A program made the position numbers and the translations under genes. The notes below the pieces were generated by a model. The model did no database searches, was not told the DNA's origin, and was given only the letters and a program-made list of their open reading frames with translations. Shown here one piece after another: positions 48,482 through 62,224 of a stretch of DNA of 64,000 nt (positions are counted from its first letter, which is position 1; the number at the start of each line of letters is the position of its first letter). Source of the stretch: Anseranas semipalmata (Eukaryota > Chordata > Aves > Anseriformes > Anseranatidae); the NCBI GenBank assembly GCA_013399115.1, contig VXAA01003383.1, positions 186,431-250,430 of the forward strand, in the 5' to 3' direction.

Positions 48482-51400
48482 ATGCCAGAAGGGGAGAAGA
48501 TGAGGCAGTGCAAGCAGGAAGCAGAGCAGCAGCACAAAGAAGATGAGCAGGAGGGCCTCATTGAATTCTACGGTTCCTACAAGGAGCTCTTCCAGTTCTT
48601 CTGTAGCAACACGACCATCCATGGAGCTATCCGTCTGGTGTGCTCCAAAAAGAATAAGATGAAGACAGCCTTCTGGTCTGTCCTCTTCTTTCTCACCTTC
48701 GGCTTAATGTACTGGCAGTTTGGGATCCTCTACAGGGAGTACTTCAGCTACCCTGTCAACCTCAACCTCAACCTTAACTCTGACAGGCTGACTTTCCCTG
48801 CTGTGACACTTTGCACCCTCAATCCATACAGGTACGAAATAGACGAAAATATGAAATTTCCCAGAGCTGTCAACTGCCTCAACTTTTGTGGGCATAGGAT
48901 AAAAGCATGTACTGTTATTCTCCTCATGGTCCTTGACCGTCCCCTTCAGTAGCAGTGGAGGTGGAAGGGAAACTTCTCATAGGTCTTTGCTGCTGCAGGG
49001 CATTCACAGTAAATTGTGTTAGTTTAAGGTGCTCTACTTACCGTGTGTGTTACTGGGCTGCACTGTAAACTGCCACAGGGCAGAAGCAGATGCATTTACT
49101 TATCTCTTAGAAGGAACGGTGGCCTCCAGCAAAGGGGTTGGATTTTCAGCTGTCAGCAGGAATGTCCTGAATCACCCCAGCAAACTTTGTTTGCCACACA
49201 TCTTAGGGCTGTTTATGTGCATCCAGCCCTAAACCTGCAGGTTCCTCTCTCCCCTGTATAGATATAGCGCCATCCGGAAGAAGCTGGATGAGCTGGACCA
49301 AATCACCCATCAGACACTGCTAGACCTTTATGACTACAATATGTCTCTGGCACGAAGCGACTGGTCAACACTGTCCTCACGAAAGCGCACCTCAAGGAGC
49401 CTGCTCCATCACGTTCAGCGCCATCCACTACGAAGGCAGAAGCGGGATAACTTGATCAGCTTCCCAGAGAACAGTCCGTCAGTGGACAAGAACGACTGGA
49501 AAATTGGATTTATTCTGGTAAGATCCCAAGATATCTTATGTCCTACCCTCTCCAATCTGTCTAGCCACTTCTATCTTGTTAGACCCTTGGCCATGCCCTT
49601 CCCCATACAGAAGGGTTTTTGTTATTTGCTTTTGTTAATGACAGATAAAGGTAGAAAAAAACCCTTTGCTCAACATGTTACTGTTCCCCAAGTCCTGTCC
49701 CTGGTCATGTGGGCCACAGGAGACTTGTCTTTGTCAGTGCCCATCTTTTCCTAGGTAGGGCAGGGAAACCTTCTCCTTCCTGAAGGCTACATCAGTCTTT
49801 CAGAGCCATTTATTAACATCAACCACAGTGTTGCTTAATAATATTCAAGGGGACAGTATTGTATGTCTGTGGGCGATGTGAAATGTGGTCAGGTCATATT
49901 TGCTTCTGGGCAGCATCTCCTTCGCCCTAGGGTATCTGTGTTTGCATTTAAAAAGGCACTGAAGGACTGAAGCTAATTGCTTGCCAGTTAACTGGAACTC
50001 CCACAGGATCACCAAGTTTCTCTGGACACACCCTGAAGGAAGGGCTCCCCATGCTAGAATTTAAAGCTTCTGGTTTTATACCACATAGGTTTTATGTGCA
50101 GTAGATCACACTGCGCACCTCACTGCAGTTTGCTGTCTCCTGGGTCTCACTCAGCCATGCCCATTGACCTGGTGTTTAACTTCCACTGAGAAGCTGCCCT
50201 GGGATTGCTTTTCCCCATGCTATTGATTGCCTTTTTGTTGAGCACAGCAGCCCTACAGAGCTCTTCTGCTCACTCTGCTTCATTTCCCAACTATGCTGAG
50301 GGAGCACAGCCACCTCCTGTTAGACAAGACTTCCCTGACGCAGCTATTTTTTTCTTTCTCTTTTTACAGTGCAGTGAAAACAACAAGGATTGTTTCCATC
50401 AGGTGTACTCCTCAGGGGTGGATGCAGTGCGGGAATGGTACAGCTTTCACTACATCAATATCCTGGCACAGATGCCTGATGCGAAAGCCCTGGATGAGTC
50501 TGACTTTGAGAATTTCATTTATGCTTGCCGCTTCAATGAAGCAACATGTGACAAGGCGTAAGTGGTGGAAACATCCCACCGTGTATTCCTAAGGACAGCT
50601 ATATTTTGTGCCTGGGTCGAAGGGGAATTCAAGAAACCCACATTAGAGAACTTCTTTCCCAAGGTGGGATTGTCTTTGCTCAGGTCATGTTGTCTCAAGT
50701 GATATTTCTTGAATCTTGTGGGTTGTGCTCACCAGGGGCACAGTTTCTGTGACCTGAAGCTATGGATCTCAGAGGATGGTTTCTCTTCTTCTTCTCCTGC
50801 GTTTCACACAAATTATATTGGTATAAACCCCAGATCTACAATCTAGAAGTCTGGTGTCCATGCTGAGGGTGATAAGCAGCGGTAGAATGGTACATTTCAG
50901 CCCACATACAGGAGGAGGAGAAGAGAAAGTTGTTACTCAAAGACAATAAAAACAATATCGCAATTCTCCTCTGACATTATTGTCCAGAAGCTCCGAAGAG
51001 GCAGTCAAATGAAACCCATCAGCAAGGGAAGAAAAGGTGTACAGAGAGCTAAGAACTTTGCCAATATTAAGAAGATAATATAGTAATTGCTAGTACTGCT
51101 AAAACTCAGCTGGGCTATCAAGTGCTAGCGGTATAAAAAACCCGGTGTAGAAACTTGTCCAGCTCCAGGACATTTTTTACAGTACATTTTAATTGTTTTT
51201 CCCTGTTCAGGCTAGTTTACATAACAAACACTGCCCATCTGCTCTAAGCCCCTCTCTGCAGGTGGAAAAGAGAATTGTTCCTTTCAGGAAGTCCCTCCCC
51301 TTGGTCTCACAGCCCTTCTCACCCTGTGTGAATATTTCTGTTCCTGTCATAGGAATTACACCCACTTCCACCATCCCTTGTATGGGAACTGCTATACCTT

Positions 51401-54400
51401 CAATGACAACAGCAGCAGCCTGTGGACATCCTCTCTGCCTGGGATCAATAACGGTGAGAGGCACTTTCTGGTGAGTGAGGAAGAATAGCTTAGCTCTGCT
51501 TTCCCCGCGGAGGGTTGTCTGGCAGGCTGGAGGAGTTACGAGCAACCAGCTTTGCTTACCTTGGTGGTGGCAGATTGCGGCCCTGCTCTGTCTCATCCAA
51601 GCTCTGTTTTGACCTGTTTGGAAATGGCTGTGACGTGGGCATGGCTGCCCTTCACTGCTGCCCCACTGCAGTTTCTCTGTTGTGTCAGTGCCTGATCCTT
51701 ACATTCATTGCTCCCTCTGGACTTGCACTGGCCCTTCCTGAAGTCCCCTGTTGAGCTCTAGAGCTGTGCTCCTGAGAGTTTAGTCTTGATCTCCTCCTTC
51801 CCCACTTACCATTTCCAGCAGCTGACCTGTGTTTTCCCAGCCTCCCTGAAGATGCTCTAGGGCCAATCTTCAATCTTTTTCTTCTGTCCAACTCCAAATC
51901 TCTCCATGTGATCTCTCTCTATTGCCAAGTCTGCCTTTTCTAAGCCACAATTAAGAAATCCAGTTTTCTCTGGCCTCTGCTGGATCCTCCAGCCTTGTCT
52001 CTGGCCTCTCTCCAGCCACCCTCCCCTTTCTGCCCAGCTTAGGTCTGGCTGACGTTTCTCTTCCTTTACCTCTTACTGACCCAGATTTAAGAATTCTGCT
52101 CTCTCTCGTTTCCCACATGATGACCACCCATGACCTCCCCTGTTCTTTGACATGTCCTCAGGTCTCTCTCTGGTGGTGCGCACTGAGCAGAATGATTTCA
52201 TCCCTCTGTTGTCCACGGTGACAGGAGCCAGAGTCATGGTCCATGATCAGAATGAGCCAGCCTTCATGGATGATGGGGGTTTCAATGTTCGTCCAGGTAT
52301 TGAGACCTCTATCAGCATGAGAAAGGTGAGGAAGCAGCAGCAGGGGTAAGAGCTGTGGACGTGGGGGTATGGGCTTCAGTGTGGGAGGTTTAACTTGGTG
52401 GATAGATACAAATGGGTTGTCATGGACTGTGTGTGTGTTTAAGGGAGGGGATTAAGCACCTGGAGTGAAGGGATGGGAACAACAGCAGTTTACCAGACTA
52501 GATGAGAAGCATTTGGTTGCAGTTTATCAGAGAACAATGAAATGGAGGAAAGCAGGGGGAGCTGGCATCCAGAGCTAAGCATAAGGAGGCAGTTACTGAT
52601 GAACAAGCAGTGGGTGGCATGGAAGTGCAGAAAGAGGACAGCAAAGTGCCAGCTGTTTTGTGAAATGACTGTTTGATATTCTAGGAGATGACTGTGCGTC
52701 TTGGGGGCAGTTATAGTGATTGTACAGAGGATGGAAGTGATGTGCCAGTGCAAAATCTGTACTCATCCCGCTACACTGAACAGGTAACTCATGATCACTG
52801 GTTCTGTGCCACCATGTTTCCCTGCTTTCCTGCAATGCTTCAGTCCCCTAAGAGTCATGCTTGGCTGTGGCCACCATTAATAGGATGATGTGATACAGGC
52901 TACAATGGCTTTGGTTTCCTTGTTCAACCTTTTCCATGTCATGTATCTCCCAGGTCTGCATTCGTTCCTGCTTTCAGCTCAACATGGTAAAGCGCTGTAG
53001 CTGTGCATATTATTTCTATCCCTTACCCGCTGGAGCAGAGTATTGTGACTACACTAAGCACGTGGCTTGGGGTAAGTACTCACAGGACAGCAGAAACTAT
53101 ATAGTAAACCTCATGCCCACCTGAACCTGTTTGGTCCACCTCATGTCCCAGTAACTCTCCTCATCGCTTTCAATGGGCTTCCTGGTGTGGGACGTCCAAA
53201 AGACACTCTTCTCTTGGATGGTTAGTCCCTCTGAAACTGTGGAAGGAAGCCACCTTTGGATTCCCCTTGCTGTTGCACAATACCTTTTTTATATACATAC
53301 TGTGAGCTTATCTGGATTTACTTTCTCTGCTGCTCAGGCTACTGCTATTACAAGCTCCTGGCTGAATTCAAAGCTGATGTGCTGGGCTGTTTCCACAAAT
53401 GTCGGAAACCTTGCAAGTAAGTTTGTTTGTCAGACAGACTGGTAACTCTTTATTCCTAGAGGTGTTGGAAAGCATTCACTTACCAGGGCAAAAGCTCAAG
53501 TCAACAGCTGAAGTGCAAACCTAAATGATATTTGTCTCCTCAGGAAGCCAAAATGGCTGAGGAACATCAATGTCAGCTCTGGGGTGAGCTCCTGAGGACT
53601 GTACAGAAGCTCAGTGGGAAGTGGGCAGAACTTCAACATGGGAGGGAGCTTCCAGGTGTGCCTGGCCTTGTGGCTCTCACAGCTTCAACAGCTAACGCTG
53701 TGTCTTGTCTTACAGAATGACAGAATACCAGCTCTCAGCTGGATACTCTCGCTGGCCTTCTGCTGTCTCAGAGGTAAGGAGATGGTTTCCTGGCTCTGCA
53801 GCACTGCTTTGAACTCCAGTTTAGTCCTTCCTCAACTGGTTCTAAACCTACAAGAGGTGATTGTGGTCATATAACACAATTTATTGTGTTTTCATTTCAG
53901 GATTGGGTTTTTTACATGCTTTCACAACAGAACAAATACAATATCACATCCAAGAGGTGAGAGACCCTTTACAGAGGTTTTATCAAAACCAGTAGTCCTA
54001 GTGGAGGGGGGGTGGGCAGGGTGGTTAGAGTTTAGATTAAATCACTGATTGAAGGAGGTGGTGCACGGACCTGTGGACAAGGCCAGTGGATTTGAGTCAG
54101 CTGGGATAAACTGAGACTTTGACAAAGACTGGGAATCCAAGTGAAGAGCCTGAACAGGGTCAGCTGGTAGTCTGAAAATTTGAGCCTCAGGCTGTTGCCA
54201 TGCAGCTTGGAGTCACAGTAAGGGCTAGCAGAAGAGTGGGAAGAAGGACTGTGCAGGAGTTTGTACTTACCAACTTAGGACACCACAAATGCTGGAGTTC
54301 GCACTGCAGTCTCAGAAGTGCACTATAAGTACCAAAGATTGTTTTTCATGCAGAATGAGGGAACTGTGGAGATGGAGAAAAGCTTCTGTGTGGTATATGT

Positions 54401-55118
54401 GTGAGGAGGACAGGGGTTGGAAAGGGACAGAGAAGACAAGCTCAGTGAAGAAATGCAAGGATTGCAGATTTAGGGTTGCTGAGCCCCATCTTTCATTAAC
54501 AGGAACGGAGTTGCCAAAGTGAATATCTTTTTTGAGGAATGGAACTACAAGACCAATGGGGAGTCACCAGCCTTCACGGTACATACTTTACTACAGTGTC
54601 CACCCACTGCACGTGATACCCCTCTGTATGGGCAGGCAGTCATTCCAGCAGCATTGCTGGCTCTCAAATCTCTTCTTGTGGCAAGGTGGGAAGAGCCCTC
54701 CAGTGCCATGGAGGTACTGCTAGTGGAAGCAGTCAGGGAGACAAAAGGCTTCAACAAGTGGTCTCCTCACTGCCCTTTCTGTCTCTTGCAGGTAGTAACT
54801 CTGTTGTCCCAGCTTGGGAATCAGTGGAGTCTCTGGTTTGGATCCTCTGTCCTGTCTGTAATGGAGCTCGCAGAGCTGATTCTGGATTTCATTGCCATCA
54901 CCTTTATCCTGGCCTTCCGCTGGTTCCGCTCCTGGCAGTGGCGCTCCACCCCAGCACCCCCTCCAAACAGTCACAATAACACCGCCTTCCAAGATGAGGC
55001 ATCAGAACTCAGTGCTCCACACCGCTTCACTGTTGAGGCTGTAGTGACCATGCTGCCATCTTACAACAGCCTGGAACCACGTGGGCCAAGCAGGGATGGT
55101 GAGGTGGGACATGAGTAA
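48482..55118 (+). CDS. SCNN1A: Amiloride-sensitive epithelial sodium channel alpha subunit
   Basis: Twelve coding exons: 48482-48831, 49262-49517, 50370-50557, 51353-51453, 52162-52325, 52685-52783, 52954-53071, 53338-53416, 53716-53773, 53901-53956, 54503-54578 and 54792-55118. All introns are GT-AG and the frame stays open for 623 residues. It forms the apical ENaC sodium pore with beta and gamma subunits. Visible features: the HG gating motif ([11 protein letters not shown]); TM1 ([21 protein letters not shown]); two furin-type sites in exon 2 (RTSR-S, RQKR-D); the cysteine-rich extracellular loop ([38 protein letters not shown]); and TM2 with the GSS selectivity filter ([17 protein letters not shown]). 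The C-terminal Nedd4-type site reads LPSYNSL, lacking the first proline of PPxY. Similarity to chicken alpha-ENaC is very high. I start at the ATG at 48482 (A at -3), because the codon aligning with the chicken start, 48467, is GTG. Confidence 0.96.
54579..54791 (+). other. SCNN1A: SCNN1A intron 11, open in frame with a weak donor
   Basis: The intron is 213 bases, a multiple of three, with no in-frame stop. The donor reads ACG|GTACAT, weak at +4 to +6. The acceptor is good (TCTCTTGCAG). Removing it joins FT to [12 protein letters not shown] as in all ENaC alpha chains. Retaining it would insert 71 residues just before TM2. Confidence 0.8.
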
Positions 55119-55480
55119 GGCAGTGGCTTATTCCACAGTTCAGATAGGTGGCAATTGGACCAGAGGCTGCACAGTTTCTCTGTGGGACCTTTCCTTCTTT
55201 TTGGGATGCTCTGCCTGGATCACAGCAGAAGACTGTACTGTGGTTGACCTAGGTTAATTGCTTTCACTATTGTATGAGAATTCTTCAGTCTCATAAAGTA
55301 CTATTGCCCTGGGGATCACCAGTGATGACAGTCAATCTAGTGTTTGCATAGGGGAGATGTCAGTTTGGTTTCCTTGCAGTCCTTGCATGTGCACACCTAC
55401 ACATGCATGCATGCTTTCTGTTCTCTGCAACAAGGATGCTGCTACAGTTCTCATCTGTCGTTAATTAAAGAGGTTTAGCA
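55119..55480 (+). other. SCNN1A: Probable SCNN1A 3'UTR with ATTAAA signal
   Basis: Non-coding sequence follows the TAA stop. ATTAAA at 55464-55469 is a plausible polyadenylation signal, giving a 3'UTR of about 360 bases. Confidence 0.45.
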
Positions 55481-58400
55481 CATGTGACTGGCCTTCTCTG
55501 TGGTATGACAAGGGACAGGAATGGAGTCTCAGCAGAGGTATGAGTCTTTCAACAGGCTGAGCCTTCTTAAGCTTTCCCTAAGGTTGGAAAGTGGTTGCTC
55601 TTTCCTAAATCTTAATGGCCAACTCTGATCCCAAGACCAAGCTTCCCATCCTCTCCTCTCCCAGAGGAGAGGCTGCTTGTCTGTGGCTGTCATCTCTCTG
55701 GGCTATACAATCTCAATCCATATGATCCACAATACTCAAGAGAGGTGGTTGAGGCTTGTAGCTGCTCTCAGGTCAGGAAAAAAAAAAAGGGAGAGCAGAA
55801 TAAGCTCTTCCTTTTTAAACAACCCATATAGCACCGATCTTAGCTGTACAGCAATCTCCTTCCTTGTGATACACCATACACATGTACATTCAGACATTTG
55901 ATTGTTTGCCAGAGGGTTCAGGATGAATTGATCTCTACATTTGCTTGGCCCAGAGGAGGCCCTCTTACTCTGCTGAGGATTATAAATCACAGGAGAAATG
56001 CTGCAGGCTTTAATTTAAGATGCTTTCAGGGAAAGCTTTAGCCTGTTCAAAAGGACCAAACAGACGATCAAGGCTGGGGCAAAGGTTACCTCTAACCTGA
56101 GGAGACAGTCTTCTAAGAAACTATTTGGGGATCTTAGCATAACAGCATACATCTTATTTCTTGCAGTAAGCTTACCATACTTTTTAAAAAAAAAAAAAAA
56201 AGAATTCTGTTGTAAGGGTGTTTACACAGCACTTTATGTAGTGTCAAGAGAGCAAGGGTGATGTCCCTAACAAACAGGATTATCCACTTGACTGGACACA
56301 AACAGATACCAGAATTAAAGTATATATTTAGACAAAGACCCATGTACTCAATCATACTGAAAGAGACTCTTGAATTTAGAAACTAGTTAATTGTAACAAA
56401 AGAAAAACTTCAGATATTTTAAAAATTAAGGTAGATACACCACCCTTGGGTACCTGGAGAATCCTACTACAGTATGTAAACTGTTGCCTAATTCTCCACT
56501 TTGAGATTCCTGTTATACTGCTGTTGCCTTGATTACCTAAATGCACTTCCCACCTCCCAGAGTGATTTTCTTCCTCACGGACACAAACACTATACACTGT
56601 TACACAAATAATTTTAGTTTTTCAAACTTCATCCCAGTGCTGATGCTCCTTGTTGAAAGAAGAGATGCTGTTTCTCCACTGGGAAGCTACCTTTGGCATT
56701 CTTGTTCTTCAGACTGGCAGGAGGGAGAGCCCTGCAACCATGGGTTAGAGGCATGGGTGCCAAGAAGCCCCCACCATAAAAAAAACTGACTTCTACAAAT
56801 GTGAGAAAAAATCCACTTTGTGCTCATGAGAGGATATAAACAAAGTAAAAGAGTAATAAAAAATGAAATTCCAATGTTGCCTTAATGAAAGGACTGTTAC
56901 ATTCTGTAAAAGCTCACTGCCTAAGAGGCAAAGTTAAAAGCTAGATCTAGTGACAAAAACAAAAAGAGGCACTTTGGTGACAATTAAAACAATCTAAAAC
57001 TAGAAAAAGGCAAAAAGGACTTAGAATGTTGCACCTGCAGCCCAGTTCCTGGTCATGAATTCAGTATTACAGACTGATGCCTTGCAAGTCACTGGCACAT
57101 GAATGAGCAAAAATGCAACCCTGGGCAAACAAAGCCATTTGTTTTTACAAAGCCACCTCCAAATTCAGAAGAGAAAAAGATCAGATGCAACACAAAACAG
57201 TCTCTGTATATCACAAATGTACATTGAGCCTGATCTGTCTGGAATATCTAAAGAGCAAGGCACGATTCCTCACATTACACAGTACCTTGTAATAACCATA
57301 AAATGGATGCAACACACTGCATCATGCATAATTTAGTAACTAAAGGAACATTAATCAGAAGCATAACTACTCGAAGCATATTTAAATTCTCTTCAACTTC
57401 TTAAAGAAATACAGCTATAAAAGAAAGTGATCCATTTCCTAGAAGAAGCTTGCACTGTATTATCTTCTCTGTAAAAGTGGTAAAATTTAAAACTTGAGCT
57501 TTGACTGATGAACACAAAAAAAAGTAATGGCCCCATATTGGGTAGCTGTAAATCCAGAACTAAAAGCCTGTACAAGCATGAAGTTGTTATACAGGTTGGT
57601 AGTCAGATTAGCCCTACCTGTCCTGAGGATCAGTGTGAAAATTGCCATCATGGGAGCGATCAGGTGATCCCCCCAGGGACATCACTGCACAAGCTGTAGG
57701 CAGACAATGCCACAGATTATCAGCTCAACAGATGTGCAATGAGTTTGGTCTGGCTGAAAACAAGAGGCAAGTCCAGTTGTGCTGAAATAAGAGTACAGAA
57801 AATAGGAGTTTCGCTGAATACATTAAATACTAGCAAAAAGGGAGGAAAGCATGCATTCAGAGGGATTCGTAGGTCAGCAAGAGGAAAATGAAAGGTCTGA
57901 TCTTTCAGTGTGGTGAATTTGTACACGAGAAGAAAGTTGAGTCATTAGTACATTAGCACCACAGTGCAGTTCTTTGAAGAACACGGAAAACATGCAAAGA
58001 ACAACTGCAGGTCATAGGACACTGAAGAAAAGCAAGTTATCTTTTTGGACTTGGAGCATCTGTCATCTCGGGAGGCACAGAAGTAGGAATACAAGTGCCT
58101 GAAGGGGAAGGAAGGTGCAGGAGGAGAAAAATTACTTTGTGGACAAGTCAGAGTATAAAATAAGAGCGCTGCTGAAATAAAAGGAAAAAGATTTAAGCTC
58201 TTTTAGGATGTGGAACAACCAGCTGAGATAGGGTATAAAAGGCCCAAATGTCTGTGGGACTGCAATAGTAGCAGACATTTGCAAGCTGATTGAGGGTTAA
58301 AAGCATTTGGATGTCAAAAATATTTGGAAGTCATGTGCTAAAGGAGGAAATGGATACAGAGTCTGGGAAATTTAAGGACACTGACATTATTTTGATGGCT

Positions 58401-61400
58401 CCAACTGTGACACGACATTAATCTGGAGGACCTGAGAAGCTTTAAGAAAGAAGGCTAGAGTGTAATGGGACCAGGGAAATTGAAAGTAGTATTGGAAGAA
58501 CAGGAAGAATGGGCCAGCCTCTCCAGCAAGAAGGGTTTGAGAATGTGAGGGTGCAAAACAAAGCCAGGGGACGCTGCTGGAAAGTTACAAGACTGTTCAG
58601 AGCATCCAAAGAGACTTGAATGAGGAAAGTAGCTGGAGTGATGAGAAAAGACAGTGAACTAAGCAAACGTGTGACAGGAGAGGTTGCGGAAGGGACAAGG
58701 GAGACAGCAACATTAGGGGAATAAAGGGTTATGGGGAATTTTCAACACAAGTACATGTCTGGACAAAGGGAAGTTTAGAGAAAGGACAAGCAAGAGCACA
58801 TAAAAGCTAGGGAAGGGCATGAGGCTTGAGAAACGCCTTAGACCTACAAGAGGGACATGAGCATTCAAGGCATTGAAGAACTGTGGAGAACCCAAGTCAG
58901 AATTCAGTTTGTGCACAGCTCAGTGGGTGGGTGGACAGCACTAGCCCACTACAGCTACAAGAAATTAATAGAAGAGTTGCATCTCCAACAGGACTTTTAG
59001 AGAGGGAACCAGGCAGGAGAGGACATGAGAAGAGTCATTCTGGCCAATGCAACAATCATTTGGTAGGCCTATGAACCCATGAAGGTTCTGTTAAGGGTCT
59101 GTTCATAATGGAAGCTCGGAAAGCAAATAAGGATGTTCTGAATAACTAACTCTGGCAAAAAAAAAAAAGTAAAAAATTATCAGAAATATGGAGGCTGTAG
59201 TGCAACTTCTATTTGGCCTGTGACCAGGACAAGTTTTGTGAAGGGACCCATTCATGAAAGCTCCTGGGTACTGCAGCTCTCCATCTTCCAAGAGAAAGCA
59301 TTGCAAGGAGTCTAGCAGAAACACTGGGCTGAACTCATGTATGCAACAGACACAGTTGAGTTGCTTATTCTGTGAAACCTACATCCCTCATCTACATTTG
59401 ATATGGTAAATATTTGCTTAGAGGTCAGAACAAACAAAACCTCCATACTTCCCCATTAATGCCTCTCTTCAAGAGAAGGCTTCCAACCCCAGCAGATACT
59501 TCAGAGTTGGGCCCTCTGTCACTTCAAAGGAAGCTAGGTCTATTAAACAACTGTTGCTGCTCTATTCCTATTCTAAGGAAAAATGTTGTCTTCCCCACTA
59601 TCATTTGATATTACTCAGCTGAAACAAGAAACAGACACCCACCCACCGCTGATAAAAGCTACCAGGCACGCAGCCTAATACTTGGACCAGTGCATGGAAG
59701 CCTCGGGAAAGGCCAGAGCAAAGTCTGGGACATCAAAACATGAAGGTTTAAGACATAACCCATTAAGAGCAGTACAACTAAGGCTTCCCCCACCACCAAA
59801 TTTGAAAGAGTTACAGACCATCAGGATGAAGTAGCTGACAGGGGAGCTGCATGTTTAAAGGCAGAGTTTGATTTTCTAATTACACATTTAAAGAACTACC
59901 CTTCATTAAAGCTTTGGTGCACATTTAAACCATGTTTTGTCCATGATACCAGACTCAGCAGAAGCAGTAAAGGCACAGATGCTTTAAAAGATGGCACCTC
60001 AGAAGGTCAGTACCAGCAAAGCATGATACATTAACAGCTACAGGAGGATGTATAGTTGGACAGGAAACTCTGCAAACCAGCACATCATGACTCATGAGCT
60101 GGGTACAACCCATGGGGCAACTTTTGGCCTACCAGGAGCAAGGCAGTGTGTTAAAACCACACCTTTACGCTCCAGATCAGCTGGCCAGCTTTGGAATGAA
60201 CACACAAGTCTCTAGGTTTGGCTAGGGATTTTGAGACTGCGTCAGTGGACTAGAAATGCATGTGTTACAAGAAAGAGTCCTTCCTACCCTCAAAAACAAG
60301 AGGGAACTGGAAGACAACACACAGCTTGGTAGGAATTGTAGCACATACTTCACACAGGTTGTGCAGACCTGATCTATATAGACATTTAGATTGTACATGC
60401 TCCTTCAATTCACTGGCCAGTCCAGACACCATCCTTTCCCAGGAAGGCTTTCACTTTTGAAATAATTAGCCTAGCTGCACTGCTTTAATTTCACCATTGA
60501 CCATACACTGTTCTGATAAGATTTTGATGAAGTTAAGCCTGGACAAAGATTGTGATCAAAATATGTTGATCAGAAGGGAACCACAAGCCACAGGGAATAT
60601 TGTCTACAACTTAGTTTGTAACAGCAGTGGCAGAAAAGGGCACAGGTACCTCATTTTAAAGCAAGTCCACACTGGACAGAGCTATCATTTCTTTTTAATG
60701 AGTTTCAAGTGTACAGGTAAAGCAAAACAAGGGGGCACTTACTGTTATTCCAACCATGCTCCAAGATATGCTGTGAATAGCATCCTGCTTTTGGAGCTCT
60801 TCATTTGGATCTTCAACACATGTCCCAGCACCACTCCAGCCCCAGCAGAGAATTATTTCCTGGACTTAAAAATCTGAAGGTAGGTTTTGAAACCCAAAGG
60901 CAGCACAGCCTGAGGAGCTAGAGCTACCAGCAACACACCCATTCAGGGGACCACCTCCCCATACATTACACTTTGGCTGGTCATTCAGTGACTGGAAGTA
61001 ATACTGGCTTGGGAAGCCTCTTGCCCCAGAGCAGCTAGTCCATATGTCTTGTTACAGACTTACCATTAAGTCAGTTGAGTATATGGTTCCAGTACCACTG
61101 GAACTAGCATCATTGCAACTGAAGACTGCCCATTGCTTTGAGGGAGAGAACTTCAGATGTGTGTATAGCATAGAGGTGACAATAAAAGCAAAGGTTCTTC
61201 CAAAAAGCAGTTGGGGATCCCAGCCCCTACCCACCCACTGACAGACCAGACAGACTCAGTAAGGTGGTGAACTGTGTTTCTTAGACACTGTTTAAAGTAC
61301 ATGAGCCAATTACTATAACATGCCAGAGGAGATTACAGTTGTGTTTATAGAAGGAAATAAACTGCACGTGCGTGACTGGCTGTAATGCTGTGGACAGCGG

Positions 61401-62220
61401 AGTCCCTTGCTTTTACTCAGACAGCCTTGGTGATTCCCCCCNAGCAACATACAACATCCAAAAGAAAAGACAGCCTAAGGGGATCTCAGCCCCCAGAGGA
61501 ACAGGGGGAATGGGGCACCAACAGCTTGTTTAGAAGAGTTCAAGAGAATGGCTGGTCTGGGGGCCTCAAGCTTGTATGCCCACCCCCTAAATGATAGCAG
61601 TAAATAGTACAAGCAGGCCCTGGCTCCTCTTCAGCAGATGCACTTCTGACCATCCATCACATTTCAGTTCCACAGGGAATTAGGAAGTGCTCAGGGGACG
61701 AGGGCTGCTTCACTCCAGATCTTCAGCTTTGCCCTCACCCAACGTAGATAGGGATGGAATCGCAAGGAGATGAACTCAGCGCAAATGAAATGCTTGGGCA
61801 TGGAAGTGAGCGTGCAAAACCTAACCCCTTCTCAGATGCCCTGTGAGGAAGAAAGGGGCTTCCCCAGCATACCCACTGCAACAAAATACATCTGCTCCTC
61901 CCACCTTTTGTACCTCACTCCCATATGGGAACTCCAGTGATGTTCTCCCTGACATCCCCTTAAGTCCAGACAGATCCCAGCGTATTCTAGACCTGAGGTA
62001 GAACTTCCTCAATTAGAGTTCTTTCCAGTCTAGATTATGGGCTACAGCTCAGCTTGTAAAAAAGACAAGATGTGCACTCCTCAAAAGACTGCAGAAACTG
62101 AGGAACAGGGCAGCTCATTTAATCCTCAGTTTGACAATGCATTCAAACAATTCACAGCTTTTGTTCTTTTTGAAGGAGAACATGGGGATTGCTTACAGAA
62201 AGCTATGGTGTTCAATGCTG
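55480..62220. other. Region between the convergent SCNN1A and VAMP1 genes
   Basis: No coding exon recognised. The region is AT-rich and purine-rich on the plus strand (57.5-59 kb), with poly-A runs near 56186-56201 and 59158-59169. The right part may still belong to a long VAMP1 3'UTR if the signals near 62.2 and 62.85 kb are not the last. Open frames of up to about 126 codons look random. Confidence 0.45.
61442..61442. other. Single ambiguous base
   Basis: One N within CCCCCNAGC. A similar single N is at 7506. Confidence 0.95.
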
Positions 62221-62224
62221 CAAG

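Noticed and set aside
54519..55118. A separate 199-codon gene
   Set aside because: It is SCNN1A exons 11 and 12 read through the stop-free intron 11. The start is an internal codon.
59103..59324. A frame with a hydrophobic FLIIFYFFFF stretch as a possible VAMP1 end
   Set aside because: The phenylalanines come from a poly-A run. The true VAMP1 last exon at 63462-63478 fits phase and sequence.
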